DNA from: Diorhabda sublineata
Lineage: Eukaryota; Arthropoda; Insecta; Coleoptera; Chrysomelidae
Reading direction: 5' to 3'
Length of the DNA: 64,000 nucleotides
NCBI RefSeq assembly: GCF_026230105.1
Contig: NC_079475.1
Span: forward strand, 29,262,086 to 29,326,085
Below, piece by piece: positions 11,936 through 23,100 of the stretch. Each line of letters opens with the position of its first letter. Within the stretch, counting starts at the first letter, position 1. The position numbers and the translations under genes are program-made. The notes beneath the pieces are model-generated. The model saw nothing but the letters and a program-made list of their open reading frames with translations, had not been told where the DNA came from and ran no database searches.

Positions 11936-12869
11936 TAGTGAGTTTCCTTAACTGCGGAAGTTATAGAGAAGGTTCACGTCTTTCTCATTGAATTATAGCT
12001 AAAGGTTAACAATTTGGGCACTTAATTTGGGTTTCATTGTACTTAATAAATTATACAACTGTATCAATAAAAGTTCATTAATTTTTTAGACAAATACAAA
12101 CATCAAGTACTCAGATATATTGATATGGCTGAAAAGGTATTGAAAAGACAATACTCACATTTCCATTTAAAAATTAGCCTCACATAAACTGTTTTCCAAT
12201 AAATATCGACGTGTTTCAATATTTTTCCTTAAAATCGCCGGTTTATGAAATAACTAATCTATTTCTTTCATTTGTACCATACTGTATATTTTTATCATAG
12301 ATTATATATGGTTATTTCTACAAAAAGTAACACTATCATAGAGTTATTTTTCGAATGTTGTGTATAGTGGGAATATTTTTCCCTTCAACTTTCACTTATG
12401 CTTCTTCTTTTCATGCTTTTCCAATATATATATTTGGATAAAAATTTTATTACATTCCAATATCCATTTTATGATGGGGATTTGGTACAAAACAAACGAA
12501 ATTTCTATTAAACCTCTATTTATAATGTTTAGGTTTTTATTTTTTTTTAAATCATAGCATCTTTTCAGTTAGTATGTTAGTTATGTCCATTATCCCGAAA
12601 AAACCATGTTGAATTGAAGCAAATTGTTATGTCATCGTAATCTACCTCACCCATTTCCCCTCAAAAACGGTATACTTCCAAATTGTGCTTTTTGTAATTT
12701 CCCAAAATCTATATAACACAGAATCACAAACTGAAGTTGCCTACAAAATAAAATATATAAAATACTAATTCAAATTTTTCCAAAGATATATTCAGTTTAC
12801 ATTTATTACATAAAGAAGCAAGTGTAAAATATATAAAAATTAATGGATACAATTAACCCTCGTAACATT
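11936..12869. other. gene A intron, nothing recognised
   Basis: AT-rich, without recognisable coding relics or repeats. The last 8 bases (12862-12869, GTAACATT) are the left target duplication of the hAT element that follows. Confidence 0.5.
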
Positions 12870-13302
12870 CAGAGGCGGCATAAAGCGTGGGCGGTGTGGC
12901 ACCAGACTACTATCTTGTGTGACGTCATTAGAAAATCTTTGGATCCCAATATCTCTGCTGTATATTAGGTGATCATATTTTACAGGTAATCAATATCGAA
13001 AATAAATTTTCGATTGACCGTAAAAAATTTCTATGCAGTATTAGCAAAGATACTAATAGCAAAGATACTAATTACAATCATTAAGAAGTTTAGTAAAATC
13101 AAAAGTAGAAAATTTCTGTTTCTCCAATTATTTAATGTCCAAAGAAGTATAAGTAATAATTAATGAATGGATGAAACTAATGAATAAAAAACTGATTAAT
13201 TTCAAGTGATTTTTTATTTTATATTCTCTCCTTCTTGCACCATCTGAGGGCCTCGCGAAATGTACCTTGCCCACATTAAGTTTAGGTCTTGCGCCGCCAC
13301 TG
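12870..13302. mobile_element. 433-bp non-autonomous hAT element (MITE)
   Basis: The left end is CAGAGGCGGC and the reverse complement of the right end is CAGTGGCGGC, a 9 of 10 match. The element is flanked on both sides by the 8-bp direct repeat GTAACATT (12862-12869 and 13303-13310). An 8-bp target duplication with C-A-G...C-T-G termini and a GGCGG subterminal box is typical of hAT transposons. The interior codes for nothing recognisable, so it must have moved by a transposase supplied in trans. The flanking duplication has no mismatch, so this is one of the less decayed insertions here. Confidence 0.88.
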
Positions 13303-14959
13303 GTAACATTACATTCCATCCTTCCAATAGATATATAACTACATATTATTATTACTTGAGTTTTACATATCATAGATAGTATTTAAAAACCTGAAGTAAC
13401 ATTTTAAGAACTTAATTATTTATCTCAAGATAAATAAACATTAAACTGGTTTTTTTATTAGCCATTGTCACGTTATGCAAAAAACCAATTAAAGCGCGAT
13501 CACATCACTGACCGGAAGAAAGGTTGACTTAATAACTTATAACCCAGTTTAATGTATCAACGATATCTCTCAACGACTTGCTAAAACAAAATATTTTACG
13601 ATTCGTATCACAATGGAGACTGATTTCAAATTTGAAAATGATAAATTTACTAACAACGAAGCTTGAAAACGTTACTCAATTCATATAATATTGTATCATT
13701 TCTAGAACTACTTCCTATTTCAACAAATTTGAAGGTTAGATTATTTATGTACAATAATTAGTAGCATATTTACGAACCTATTTTGTCTTTTCCAAATCTA
13801 TACAACTATCTAAATGATGATATTGTATTATCGAAGTTTATCAGAATCTATATAGAAGTGATCTTAACAAAATTACTGATTCCAGGGCCGGATTAAGATT
13901 TATAAGGCTCGGGGCTCCCTTAAGGAATTCGAAAACTTGGACCTGGGGCCCGGGGCTATAGCCCCCCAAGCCCCTAGCTTATCTGCTAGGCTGATCAACA
14001 TATTTTGTAACATTTGAGCTTTAATAAGAAATTTGGACGTATTCTCAACTTTCACAAAACGCTTGTTTTATGTATCGGTTTGTTACGTACAGTCAAGTTA
14101 TTGATAGTTTAAATTTACTTATTACTTCTAAAAAGTTAGAAAGGCTTCGTTATAAATTTCCAAAAAATTATTTGAATTATAGTTATTAATAGGTGGTTAT
14201 GACATTTTTTTATCAAATTTTATTCATTACAGTTTATTTATTGGAGAAAAACAATAAACCAAAATATATTCATACACAGTACACGTGATCAGGGTAGAAA
14301 GCGCCGAGCATGTAACAGGACCGCACTTCGCAATTAAGAAATAATTTGCGGTTTCATACAACAGATTAATAATATAAATTATAAATAATTGAAGTTTGGA
14401 ATAGATATGAAGTGAACGACTAAAATATGGAACACATTTTTTATTCGAATTTTTACTTTTTTCAATCAGATGAGATTGAGTTTCCACTATCGTCAATATT
14501 TATAATAAGGGTTCAACTTAGACATCAATAACAATCCCTATATTCCACAACTTTTTCCTGAACATTTTGATTACACTTTTTCTAGTTTTCGAATATCAAT
14601 TTTCTAAAGAGACCCCATCCATTTCCTCGTGATAGTTCCCGTTTTTTTTTTCTATTCAAATTCCCATAAAGCTACTCACTAAAATAAAATTTTCCTATAA
14701 AACCAGACATGTATAAAACCAAACATAAAATATGCTGATAATTCAACTCTCTAGATTTGTAATAAATATGGAAATCATCTGAATCAACGCAATAATAGAG
14801 AATAGTAAGAAATATTTTTAGAAACAACCTTCTATTTAAATCAAATTTTAGAGGGCTCACAATGTGACTTTAGACATGGAAGAAGCTCAAATAACTTATT
14901 ATTTACAATTAAACAATTAAATAAGAAATTAATAAATACAGATAAGGAAATTCATTTTT
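13303..14959. other. gene A intron; one possible hAT end
   Basis: Mostly AT-rich with nothing recognisable. At 13883 a GC-rich block begins CAGGGCCGGATTAAG, like a hAT terminus, and runs to about 13975 with a GGGGCC/GGCCCC-type self-complementary core. I found no matching second end or target duplication, so it is noted only as a possible truncated hAT end. Confidence 0.35.
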
Positions 14960-15180
14960 GTTTCATAGTTTTGGAGTATCCCCAGTATGTCCAGCGTTTA
15001 CCCATGTGTGATCCAGGCACAATTCTTCTGATGGCGCTCCTGATAAAATCATCGATTGAATTGTTAGTTTTTTTTTGATGGATACTTTTTTCGGTCGGCC
15101 ATATTTAGCTATACTTTTTGCAAGGCCGAGTACAGCTAATGTCAACAACCTCATCATTAGTCTCTGTGTCAGACATGTTT
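14960..15180 (-). pseudogene. DDE transposase N-terminal/first-Asp relic
   Basis: On the minus strand a frame starts MSDTETNDEVVDISC and, after a frame change near 15110, continues KYGRPKKVSIKKK and then CLDHTWVNAGHT before ending near 14963. The L-D-x-T-W-V-N box holds the first catalytic Asp of an IS630-like insect transposase family; here the residue after Asp is His. The middle of the protein is largely missing between the basic segment and the box. Two other fragments of what looks like the same family lie at 20010-20340 and 52740-52960. Dead by deletion and frameshift. Confidence 0.55.
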
Positions 15181-16794
15181 AAGAAAATCACGCAACAAAC
15201 AAATATAAACAATCTGAATGCAGTATGATAATGCTGTGTCTGTACAATACCTGATATAGCTTTTTCTACAAAAAGTAACGATACCGCGCCACGTTGAGCC
15301 TGAGATTTGACGTGCTGACCACGCACTGATCATTGTCAATATAGCTTTACCTATCTTATAACCAATCCAAATTTATATCACAAGAAAGATAATTTCAATA
15401 TTTGAACAATCTTATTGGCTGGCCTGCAAAAAAACGTTCATGAAAAATTATTACCAAACAATAAGTTTTATAATTGAAGCTATGTAATAAATGCAAGACA
15501 GAAAGTGGGAAATCCGAGGTCCAAGTAATAGAACAGAACACAACATAGCAGCTAAACACCAATGAATCTTCCACGAAGAATACTTCCCACACAATACACT
15601 TTACATATTACAGTGGACGTGTAGCTATCCTATAGTTACGAACTCATCAACTTTTATAGAGCGTCAAGCCGGTTCTCTTTTACTATATTAATCAAATCTA
15701 AGTTTTATGGATCCGCCGGGTATTTTTTGTATTTCTTGGAAGGTCTATTTATATATTTGTGGCCTATTTACATTGTTTTTGTGCCTGTTTTTATAAAAAA
15801 AATTTCTAAGAAGACTTTTTTGTTTTTTCACGTCAAATTGAAGGCCAAGATTCTAGAATGTGATGATACTGTATACAAAACAGTTCGAGGGAGTCAGTAA
15901 ACAATTAAAAGTCATATTGAACACATCAGCATAGTGAAAAGTAAACCAAACGGTGTATTTAAATAAATTAGTTTGTTAGTTAGTAATAGTGAACAGTTTG
16001 GTATGAGTGTTAGTGAATAGTTCTGTGTATAAATAAAATACGTAAGAAAGATACACTGTCTTGGTGACGTTAACTAAAACTATGATCTAATTTTCCATTC
16101 GAAAATTGAGGATAGTATTTTGCAGCTATACAAGAACTCTTATTTGTTTTACTTATTAAGCTAAATAATGAATGACTTTCGAAAATTAAGATGTGGGAGA
16201 AATAGTTCATCAAGTATCTTTGTGACAAGTTTCTGAAAACGTGACCTGGGCTTCATGGCTTTGATCCAGGACATTAAAAATACTTAGAAACTTTTGTAAA
16301 TTAAGAACATTGGTAAATATAAATCATTTAAATGCAAATCGAGAAGCATAAATAGCTGAAACTATGCCTGAAAGAAGAACAAAAGACACAAAACAGAAAT
16401 AAAGTGCTCAATACATAATATTGGGATGAATCTGTTTTTTAATTCTGTTAATTTTAAGAACACTGAGGGTTATTGTAATACAGGATGTTTAAGAATATAA
16501 AATAACACTTTGTAAATAAATCTTCATAATGACTATTTCAATTTTTTTTTAGTTTGGTAAGAATACGATCGTGCGAAGATTATACCATACTAATGCAAAT
16601 TGAAAAAAAGAAAGACTTAAAATATCAAATTAGCTTGTAGCAGTGAGAGTCATTGCAGAAGTTAATCAAATTTATTAAAAAGTGTTGTTCATAAAAGGTC
16701 ACGAACTTTTCATGTGTAGTTTTCTTGGAATCATCTTTGTCATAAGCATACGAGTATATTTGTCATTGTATCTCAAGCACAGTCACAGATATAC
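15181..16794. other. gene A intron, nothing recognised
   Basis: AT-rich with no supported feature. Confidence 0.45.
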
Positions 16795-17060
16795 AGGGTA
16801 TTCCGGGACTTGATAAAAATAATTCCGGAGTGAGTAGATAACATGAAATTAATGCTGTGTCATAAAATACGGCCCCTCGTTTATGAGATATAGGCCTTTA
16901 AAGTTGCGAAATTAGAACTGTTATTCAAGTATATTTTCTAAATTATACATTCGAATATTATGAATTTTTAATGGATGATTACGTTTTTCCATGTAGTATG
17001 GTTGACGGAATAAATAATTTTATTCACTACTATCTGAAGGCCTGTCATTAATAATTATCA
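16795..17060 (+). repeat. dispersed repeat family R1x, copy 1
   Basis: Begins ACAGGGTATTCCGGGACTTG, has GGAGTGAGTAGATAAC about 30 bp on, a GTCATAAAA block, TTTAAAGTTGCGAAAT near the middle and CACTACTATCTGAAGG at the end. Three further copies are at 39837-40050, 40095-40340 and (inverted) 41470-41700. No coding potential. The common start resembles the ACAGGGTGTTCC-type short interspersed sequences found in many insect genomes. R1x is my label only. Confidence 0.7.
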
Positions 17061-17171
17061 CATCATTATTTAAAGTTTCAATATGGTAGAATTTACCTTT
17101 ATTGAATATGCTGCAGCTTACGAAAAACAGTTTTGTCTAGCGTACGCAAAATGTCACTACAATTTAACGTA

Positions 17172-17991
17172 CGAGGCATATTTTTTAAGTAAGTACCGTT
17201 TTGCGATTCCACGACCGCAACCCCAAGGTCGGCATTCCGCACATGTGAGTGTTTAAGTTGCCTCCGACAATCGTCCCGCCGATCGTGAAGTACGGGCTGT
17301 TATACGATTTATTAGTGCTAAAGGTGTAAAACCGATCGATATTCATCGCGAGATCTGTGGAGAAGAAGCAACAATCCATGGAATGGCGGCATTCATCATC
17401 ACCCAAAAAAGTGAAGTTTAAGCAAACAATTTCTGCCCGGAAAATCATGTGCAAAGTTTTATGGGATAGAAAAGGAGTATTGCTAGTGGAGTTTCGGCCT
17501 TGTAATGAGACAATAAATGCAGCGTCTTATTGTGAGACATTGAACAATCTGCGTCGTGCAATCCAGAACAAAGACGTGGCAAGTTGAGTAAGGGCATCGT
17601 TTTGTTACATGACAATCCCGTCCACATGTGGCTAATCGGACCAAAGATCTCATCAAATCTTTTCAATGGGAAACTCTAGATCATCCTCCCTACAGCCCTG
17701 ATCTAGCGCCCAGCGACTACCATTTGTTCCTGCACTTGAAGGAACACCTGGGCGGTCAGCGTCTTCAAGACGATAACGAAGTCAAAACAGTTGTGATACA
17801 GTGGTTAACAAGTCAGGCGGCAGAATTTTATGTGGAAGGTATTCAAAAACTGATGCCACGTTATGACAAGTGCATCAATATTCACGGAAGTTATGTAGAA
17901 AAGTAGATTAACGTTAAAATAAAATTATTACGATATCTTTGCACTTCTTTTTTTAATTCCAAAACGGTACTTATTTAAAAAATATGCCTAG
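17172..17991 (+). mobile_element. internally deleted mariner element
   Basis: Flanked by TA on both sides (17170-17171 and 17992-17993). The ~32-bp terminal inverted repeats start CGAGGCATATTTTTTAAGTA on the left and CTAGGCATATTTTTTAAATA on the inverted right end, about 30 of 32 matching. At 820 bp it is shorter than a full mariner (about 1.3 kb). The coding part runs on the + strand to the stop at about 17906. An N-terminal HTH stub (17245-17365) is joined out of frame to the segment beginning KQQSMEWRHSSSPKK, which in intact copies follows the first catalytic Asp, so that Asp is lost. IVLLHDN (second Asp, ~17595) and PPYSPDLAPSDYHLF (third Asp, ~17690) remain, with one more frameshift between them. 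It can therefore only have been mobilised in trans. Confidence 0.9.
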
Positions 17992-18453
17992 TATCAACAA
18001 CAACTATTTATAGGATTGATTCTCCAGGGACAATTTCTTTACCCTCTTCACATCCAGAAAATGCATGTCATGGAAGTAGAGGATTTCCCAGCAAAACTGG
18101 CTTAACCTCGATAGTTTTTAGATAAACAACGAGTTACATTTTTTGGAAAATAACTGTTACTCATGAAGCAGGTGTGTGGCAGTGTGAATAGTCATTGCCT
18201 CTAGAAGCAGTTTCCTTACCCTCGATATAATCGGATGGCTGTCACTAACACGACCACCACTGAGATATGAATACTCAGCGCCCTCGAAGCCTAAAGCTCG
18301 GCGATTGGGAACAACATAAATGCTAATCACAAACTCATCTCGAATTCTAACCCGAGCGGTCCGGTACGGTCTTTGGTGGTTCTTGCAGATACTATTACTG
18401 ACCTACCTCGCACTATTCAGTGTGTTATATCGGCCTACCTGGGTTTCTCCCAT

Positions 18454-18469
18454 TTAGGTTAGGTTAGGG
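18454..18469 (+). repeat. (TTAGG)3 interstitial run
   Basis: Three TTAGG units in a row, the canonical insect telomere repeat unit. It is too short to be a former telomere. Confidence 0.8.
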
Positions 18470-19140
18470 ACTTGGTAAAATTTCGTACACTTATTCTACC
18501 CCCAGTCTTGTCTTCGTGGTGGACTGAAATGTGGACGGGCTGCTGGTTCTTCGAAAACTGCCTTCTCTCTTCCTAATATTAAGACGGCTACCAATCCGCT
18601 GATTCGGATTCCGGTTGGGAGAAGGATATTTCTACTTACAACGGTATTCTTTGGTTGTCTTCTTGCTTCTATGAGGACGGCAGAACGACTTCCCTTTTCG
18701 ACTTGGCACAATCTCATTTATTACTGTAAGCGCTTTCCTTTCTCTAGCAGTATGAAAGGTACGGTCACCTTAGCTACGTTTACTTGAGTTTTGGAGCGCG
18801 GGGAAGAATACAACACTTGTAAATAGTAATTTTGGAGAAAAACTCTCATTACTTATAATATCATCACTTTTACGTTTTTGAAAAAATAGTCTGTGACGCT
18901 CGAAAGGGCATAAACAGAAGAGATGAAGAGAAAAAGGCTAGTTTTGATGAGTGGTAGTATGATGCAGTGATAAAAGCCTTCGACAATGTCAAACAATTTA
19001 TAACATTCATTAAATACAATATTTTGACCTTATAAGAAAGTCCCTTTAGGCTACCTAGATTTACTGAATTTATATATATTCTTATATAAAACAAACAACT
19101 CTCTGTATGGACTAATGGATTCATTAAATCAATTTAAAAA

Positions 19141-19167
19141 AAACCTAACCTAACCTAATCTAACCTT
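19141..19167 (-). repeat. (CCTAA)n interstitial run
   Basis: About four CCTAA units, one changed to ATCTAA, in the orientation opposite to the run at 18454. Confidence 0.8.
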
Positions 19168-19639
19168 TATATGAAATTATTGACATATTTGTATAAAACT
19201 CCGTAGTTCGGTGTTACATTTATTAAAGTTAATTTTCAAAGAAAAATAATTGAAATTACAATTTTTACAATATTCTTATATTATGAATTCATATAAATGT
19301 TCTTCATTCTGTCAAAAGATGTATAATGGGAACGAAAAAAACTATTTAAAGAACACTATTTCTGTTCTACCTCAATAAAATGGATTTTACTTGGTTATCT
19401 GGTAATTTCCAATTATCTTTTATTAATGTACATTTATAACTAAAGTCCTCTAATATTTTTATTATTCTGGAAATAAACTCATTTATTATTTATACACTTT
19501 TATATTTATCTTTTATTGAGAATCAATAAATATGTATTCATAAGCTTTATAAATATATAAAGCATAATAAAATAGCTGAATAGTAATTGTTTTGCCATCT
19601 ATGAACGAGCTTCTAAACTATCGAACTTTCTTTTTTCAG

Positions 19640-19733
19640 ACGTATTCAGGCGCAGCACGATCTCTTGGACAAGGAATACCGCGAACATGCACTAGGAGCG
19701 CTGTTGTTAGCAAATACGAGAGGTTCAGGAAAA
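19640..19733 (+). CDS. gene A, internal exon 2: coiled-coil protein segment
   Basis: A 94-bp open segment preceded by TTTCTTTTTTCAG (acceptor AG 19638-19639) and followed by AAA|GTAAGT (donor 19734). Its first base completes the Ala codon left by the exon at 9802-9935, and it then encodes RIQAQHDLLDKEYREHALGA followed by a Leu/Ala stretch and Arg-Gly-Ser-Gly-Lys, ending exactly on a codon boundary. The phase match, clean splice signals and similar charged helical composition make these two consecutive exons of one host gene, with a 9.7-kb intron full of transposable elements between them. The next exon must start in phase 0; I found none before 50 kb, but the exon at 54775 starts in that phase. 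Confidence 0.75.
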
Positions 19734-19740
19734 GTAAGTG

Positions 19741-19743
<3 letters not shown>

Positions 19744-19803
<60 letters not shown>
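19744..19803. repeat. (AT)30 microsatellite
   Basis: A 60-bp pure AT dinucleotide run starting 10 bp downstream of the splice donor at 19734. It is likely to vary in length between individuals. Confidence 0.97.
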
Positions 19804-19806
<3 letters not shown>

Positions 19807-20009
19807 CTAATATACAGGGAGATTGATAGTAATAGTGTAATAAAGTTCATTGCCTCCTTGACCCTTTATGATATCAATTTGAAAATTTGAGGGATTATAG
19901 TCATTATTAGTCTTCAAATTTTAAAATGATTTACTATCTTACCGGATGTTCCATAATGCTGTGCCATATCAATGTTACATACGGTTCATGATCAGCAATA
20001 ACATCAAAT

Positions 20010-20340
20010 GGTCCAGAGACATGAGATGAAACTGTCAACGACTGGCTTTTTCAAATGATCTATCTACTGGTTCAAATCCACTAAAACTAAAGGGGCACAA
20101 ACTGATAATAGTACACATTGGCAGTTCAAACAGCTTTGATTTATTGACTAGTAATGGATAATGCGAGTTATCACTCGAGATTTTTAAAAAATTTGCTCAC
20201 AGTCAAGTGGTTGAAAAAATATTTACAGAATCGGATACATTCAAAGAATACTAAGTTCCCTCCCGATTCTGTGAGAAAAGAAGCACAAAGCATACAGCAT
20301 TGTGTTACCTTCATAAAAAAAATGTTAAAAATATGAAATT
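20010..20340 (+). pseudogene. DDE transposase, second-Asp region relic
   Basis: The + strand frame 20154-20336 begins MDNASYHSRFLKNL, the box holding the second catalytic Asp of an insect IS630-like transposase family, and continues with a Trp-Leu-Lys segment typical of the region after it. Upstream 20010-20150 contains broken pieces of the preceding region (WLFQM..., TKGAQT) in shifted frames. No first Asp, no final acidic residue, no terminal repeats. Probably the same family as 14960-15180 and 52740-52960. Confidence 0.65.
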
Positions 20341-20444
20341 TAAAAAATTGAAAATAAACGTGGAATGGAGGTTGTTAAATCTCCACATATCATTGCGAAC
20401 TAAACCTGATTAAACAGGTATGGATATAACTAAGTTGGAATGTT

Positions 20445-20560
20445 TGGAATCGTTGGTGATATTCATGTTTACACTACCACTACACCAACATTCACAATTA
20501 CACTGACGCGCTTTTTAATAACCAAGTTATCGTCTTCAGAGACTAAATGTAAACAGTGTA
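20445..20560 (-). repeat. Penelope-like terminal repeat with decayed hammerhead motif (copy 3)
   Basis: The minus strand of 20503-20545 has AGTCT, intact core CTGAAGA, the stem GATAAC-TTG-GTTATT, then AAAAA where another copy has GAAAC, then GCGCGTC. The bases that should pair as the second strand of stem I (AGAC) are deleted. This keeps the best 5' core of the five copies but has lost the 3' core. Surrounding bases match the repeat at 2575-2695. No RT remains nearby. Confidence 0.75.
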
Positions 20561-22979
20561 TTCAATAAAAAATGATTCTTTTGAAATGAGTGATGTTAAT
20601 CAAAATGGTAATCCTGAAAACTGAGAAAAGGCAGCGATTAAAGAAGAAGAAAAAATGTGGACAGTACAGTACTACTGATAAAATAATCGAGCCACTTGTG
20701 ACTATTGGTTGCAACAGTTCATCTTGATTGCCATTCTGATTTGTAAGAAGTAATTTTACTCATACTGATGAGTTTTTATATTAAAATTATTCTTTATAAA
20801 TGTGCGGTTGTTTAAGAATCAAAGATTATACCTTTATACCTATATCATCAGTATAACACATTGTCCTTCGTACCTTGAGGAAAAATGAAACATTTCAGAA
20901 AAAATTGCACATTTCGTGCCATTAGCTGTTTGAAAGTTATAAGCAGATAGGCAGCTAGGGTAGGTCGTTATTGCATTTTAGTCTTTTCTAATCTACTAAT
21001 AGCTAAAATTATGGTGAAATTTCGCTGAAGAAAAAGTTGCTTATAAAATGAGAGTTTCTATTGGTTTTATGGTTAAAATCAGGTTAATTTGGGAATATAA
21101 CGAAAAAATTTCTATTAAAAAATCACCAGCCTTTTTATTAGAAATGAGTTTCACATACGAATAAAATACTGAATGAAAAATCACATGTACATCTTACTTG
21201 ACAATTCGTTAAACTTTACGCTTATTATTATTGTTCATACTTCATTTTATGCATGTCTTATACTTTCCCATAATACATTTATGCCGTCTTTTGAGGTTCT
21301 TATTCGTCTTAATTATAAAAGATAAATGAATGACACATAGAAACAACTGAGCGATTATCCACAAGGATTATCTACAAGGTTGAAGTCATTTTCATTTTAC
21401 GCTTTGTTGCCATTATTCAAAAGAACGGAAATCACGAGTGCAATACGATGTATTTCTTTAAGCAATATGCCTACAAAATGTATCAGAAAATTGTGGGCAA
21501 CAACAAAAAACTTGTTTGTCTTCCCTGAAAAGTTGTTTATTTATGTTAAACTTTATGTTCCTAGAAAAGTGCACAGAATAGTAGGGATGATGCTAATAAA
21601 ATATTTATGAAAATTTCATAAATAAAATATAAGAAATATAAAAGAAGGGCCAGCTGCAATATTTTTATTTCACATAATGTTGATTTTTAACAACAATTAC
21701 GAATTAAAAATGTATTCCAAAGCACCAGTCAGCATTCAGTGGCGTCACTCCTGTTATGAAACTTGCAAACTGAGCAAAAATGATAAAGATTCGACGACGC
21801 TTGGTTATCTCACATAACTTTCTTTGCCTTACTGTTTAAATCCACTTAGAACACATTATAACTACTACAGTTACTGTAATAAATTATTTTATACATATAT
21901 AGTTTTATTAGAGATGTTTTACAATCTCTAGCTTGCTTGGCTGATAATGCTACAGTCATTCGAGGTATTTTCATTTCTACTGTAAGTTGTTCAGCTTTAT
22001 AACTTTATATTTCAATGTGTTTGTTTCTGTGTGTTAGACGTTTTTCTCCTTTTCATTGTTAGCGATCTAGATTTCAGTGGTATTCTTCTATTTTGGCATT
22101 CAAAAATATGAGGTACCACATCTTTTTTCAGAATAGTTCCTCCACAGCTTTGCCCAATTTTTGACGTCGCTTTTCAAATGAAAGATTAAAAATATGTTAT
22201 GACAAATTACTTCGCCAACTTCCGTCAGTGATCTTCGAAGTATCAAAGTCATTGTCATTTTTCTTCGCAGCTTCAATCCACATTTTTTTCATTGGCAACA
22301 TTGTAGAAGTAGATGGACACTTTTTCACAAAACATTAGTCAACACGGCTTTTTGTCGTAATATTATTGGTATTGGTGTGATCACTTGATGTTCATAGATC
22401 GAATTTTCACAGAAAAGTATCTCAAAATTCGAAAAAATAAGCAAAGATATGAAAGCCATCGACAAACAAGTACGAACGGTGACCGACAGGAAGGATGAAA
22501 TGAATCCATAGGTCCGTTTTCGCGCGAATATTGGAGCGATCAATTTGAAATTGAATTTTTCCAATAAATCACAATATGTTTAGTCTATTCTATATGAAAT
22601 TATTTAAAATGAAAATAAAAATATTGCATATTTGCCATTAAAATTATGATAATACTATCGATAATTACCAAAATTCATATGGTTTTCACTTTCTTTTTGT
22701 TACTCTATAATTGAATCGTTAATTGTAACTGCTCTACAGAATGAAAATGTAGGTGCTTGGCCAGAAAAATTTCTTTCATTTCTAATACAATTGAAATGCA
22801 CCAGAATGCTTGGAGAGGGGTAATTAAAGTGCAATAATCACATCTAGAATTTTTTGTAAGGACCCGACAAACACCTTAATAGGTAACTCTGCAATCTGGT
22901 AATGTATAGGTCAGGATAACCTGTCAAGAACCGGATGAAGATGTAACACAAATAAGTAATGAGGTTGACCCTATATGGT
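20561..22979. other. AT-rich stretch, nothing recognised
   Basis: No supported gene or repeat. Small frames at 21380-21610 (+) and 22325-22564 (-) resemble nothing I know and lack flanking signals. Confidence 0.45.
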
Positions 22980-23100
22980 CCTTATCAGGATTACCTTTTA
23001 CAGTCCTGATCAGGATTGTCTCATGAGATCTTTATCAGGATTGCCTCATAAGATTCTTATCAGGATTACCTTACATGGTCCTTATAAGGATTGCCTAGAC
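22980..23100. repeat. 25-bp tandem repeat, 5 units
   Basis: The word TCAGGATT (TAAGGATT in the last unit) recurs at exactly 25-bp steps: 22985, 23010, 23035, 23060 and 23085. Units read like CCTTATCAGGATTACCTTAC with a few substitutions each. Similar sequence in the opposite orientation (AAGGTAATCCTTACTT) lies in the second array at 25865-26270. Confidence 0.85.

Larger units (their letters stand above)
17994..19639. other. gene A intron, with unassigned GC-richer tract
   Basis: From about 18200 to 18780 the sequence is clearly richer in GC than its surroundings and has a 73-codon minus-strand frame (18717-18496) ending PPRRQDWG that I cannot place. It may be a piece of an old LINE, but no domain supports this. 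Short TTAGG-type runs are at 18454-18469 and, inverted, at 19141-19167. The rest is AT-rich. Confidence 0.4.

Noticed and set aside
21738..21775. Possible hAT terminus (CAGTGGCGTCACTCCT)
   Set aside because: No matching inverted end and no 8-bp duplication found.
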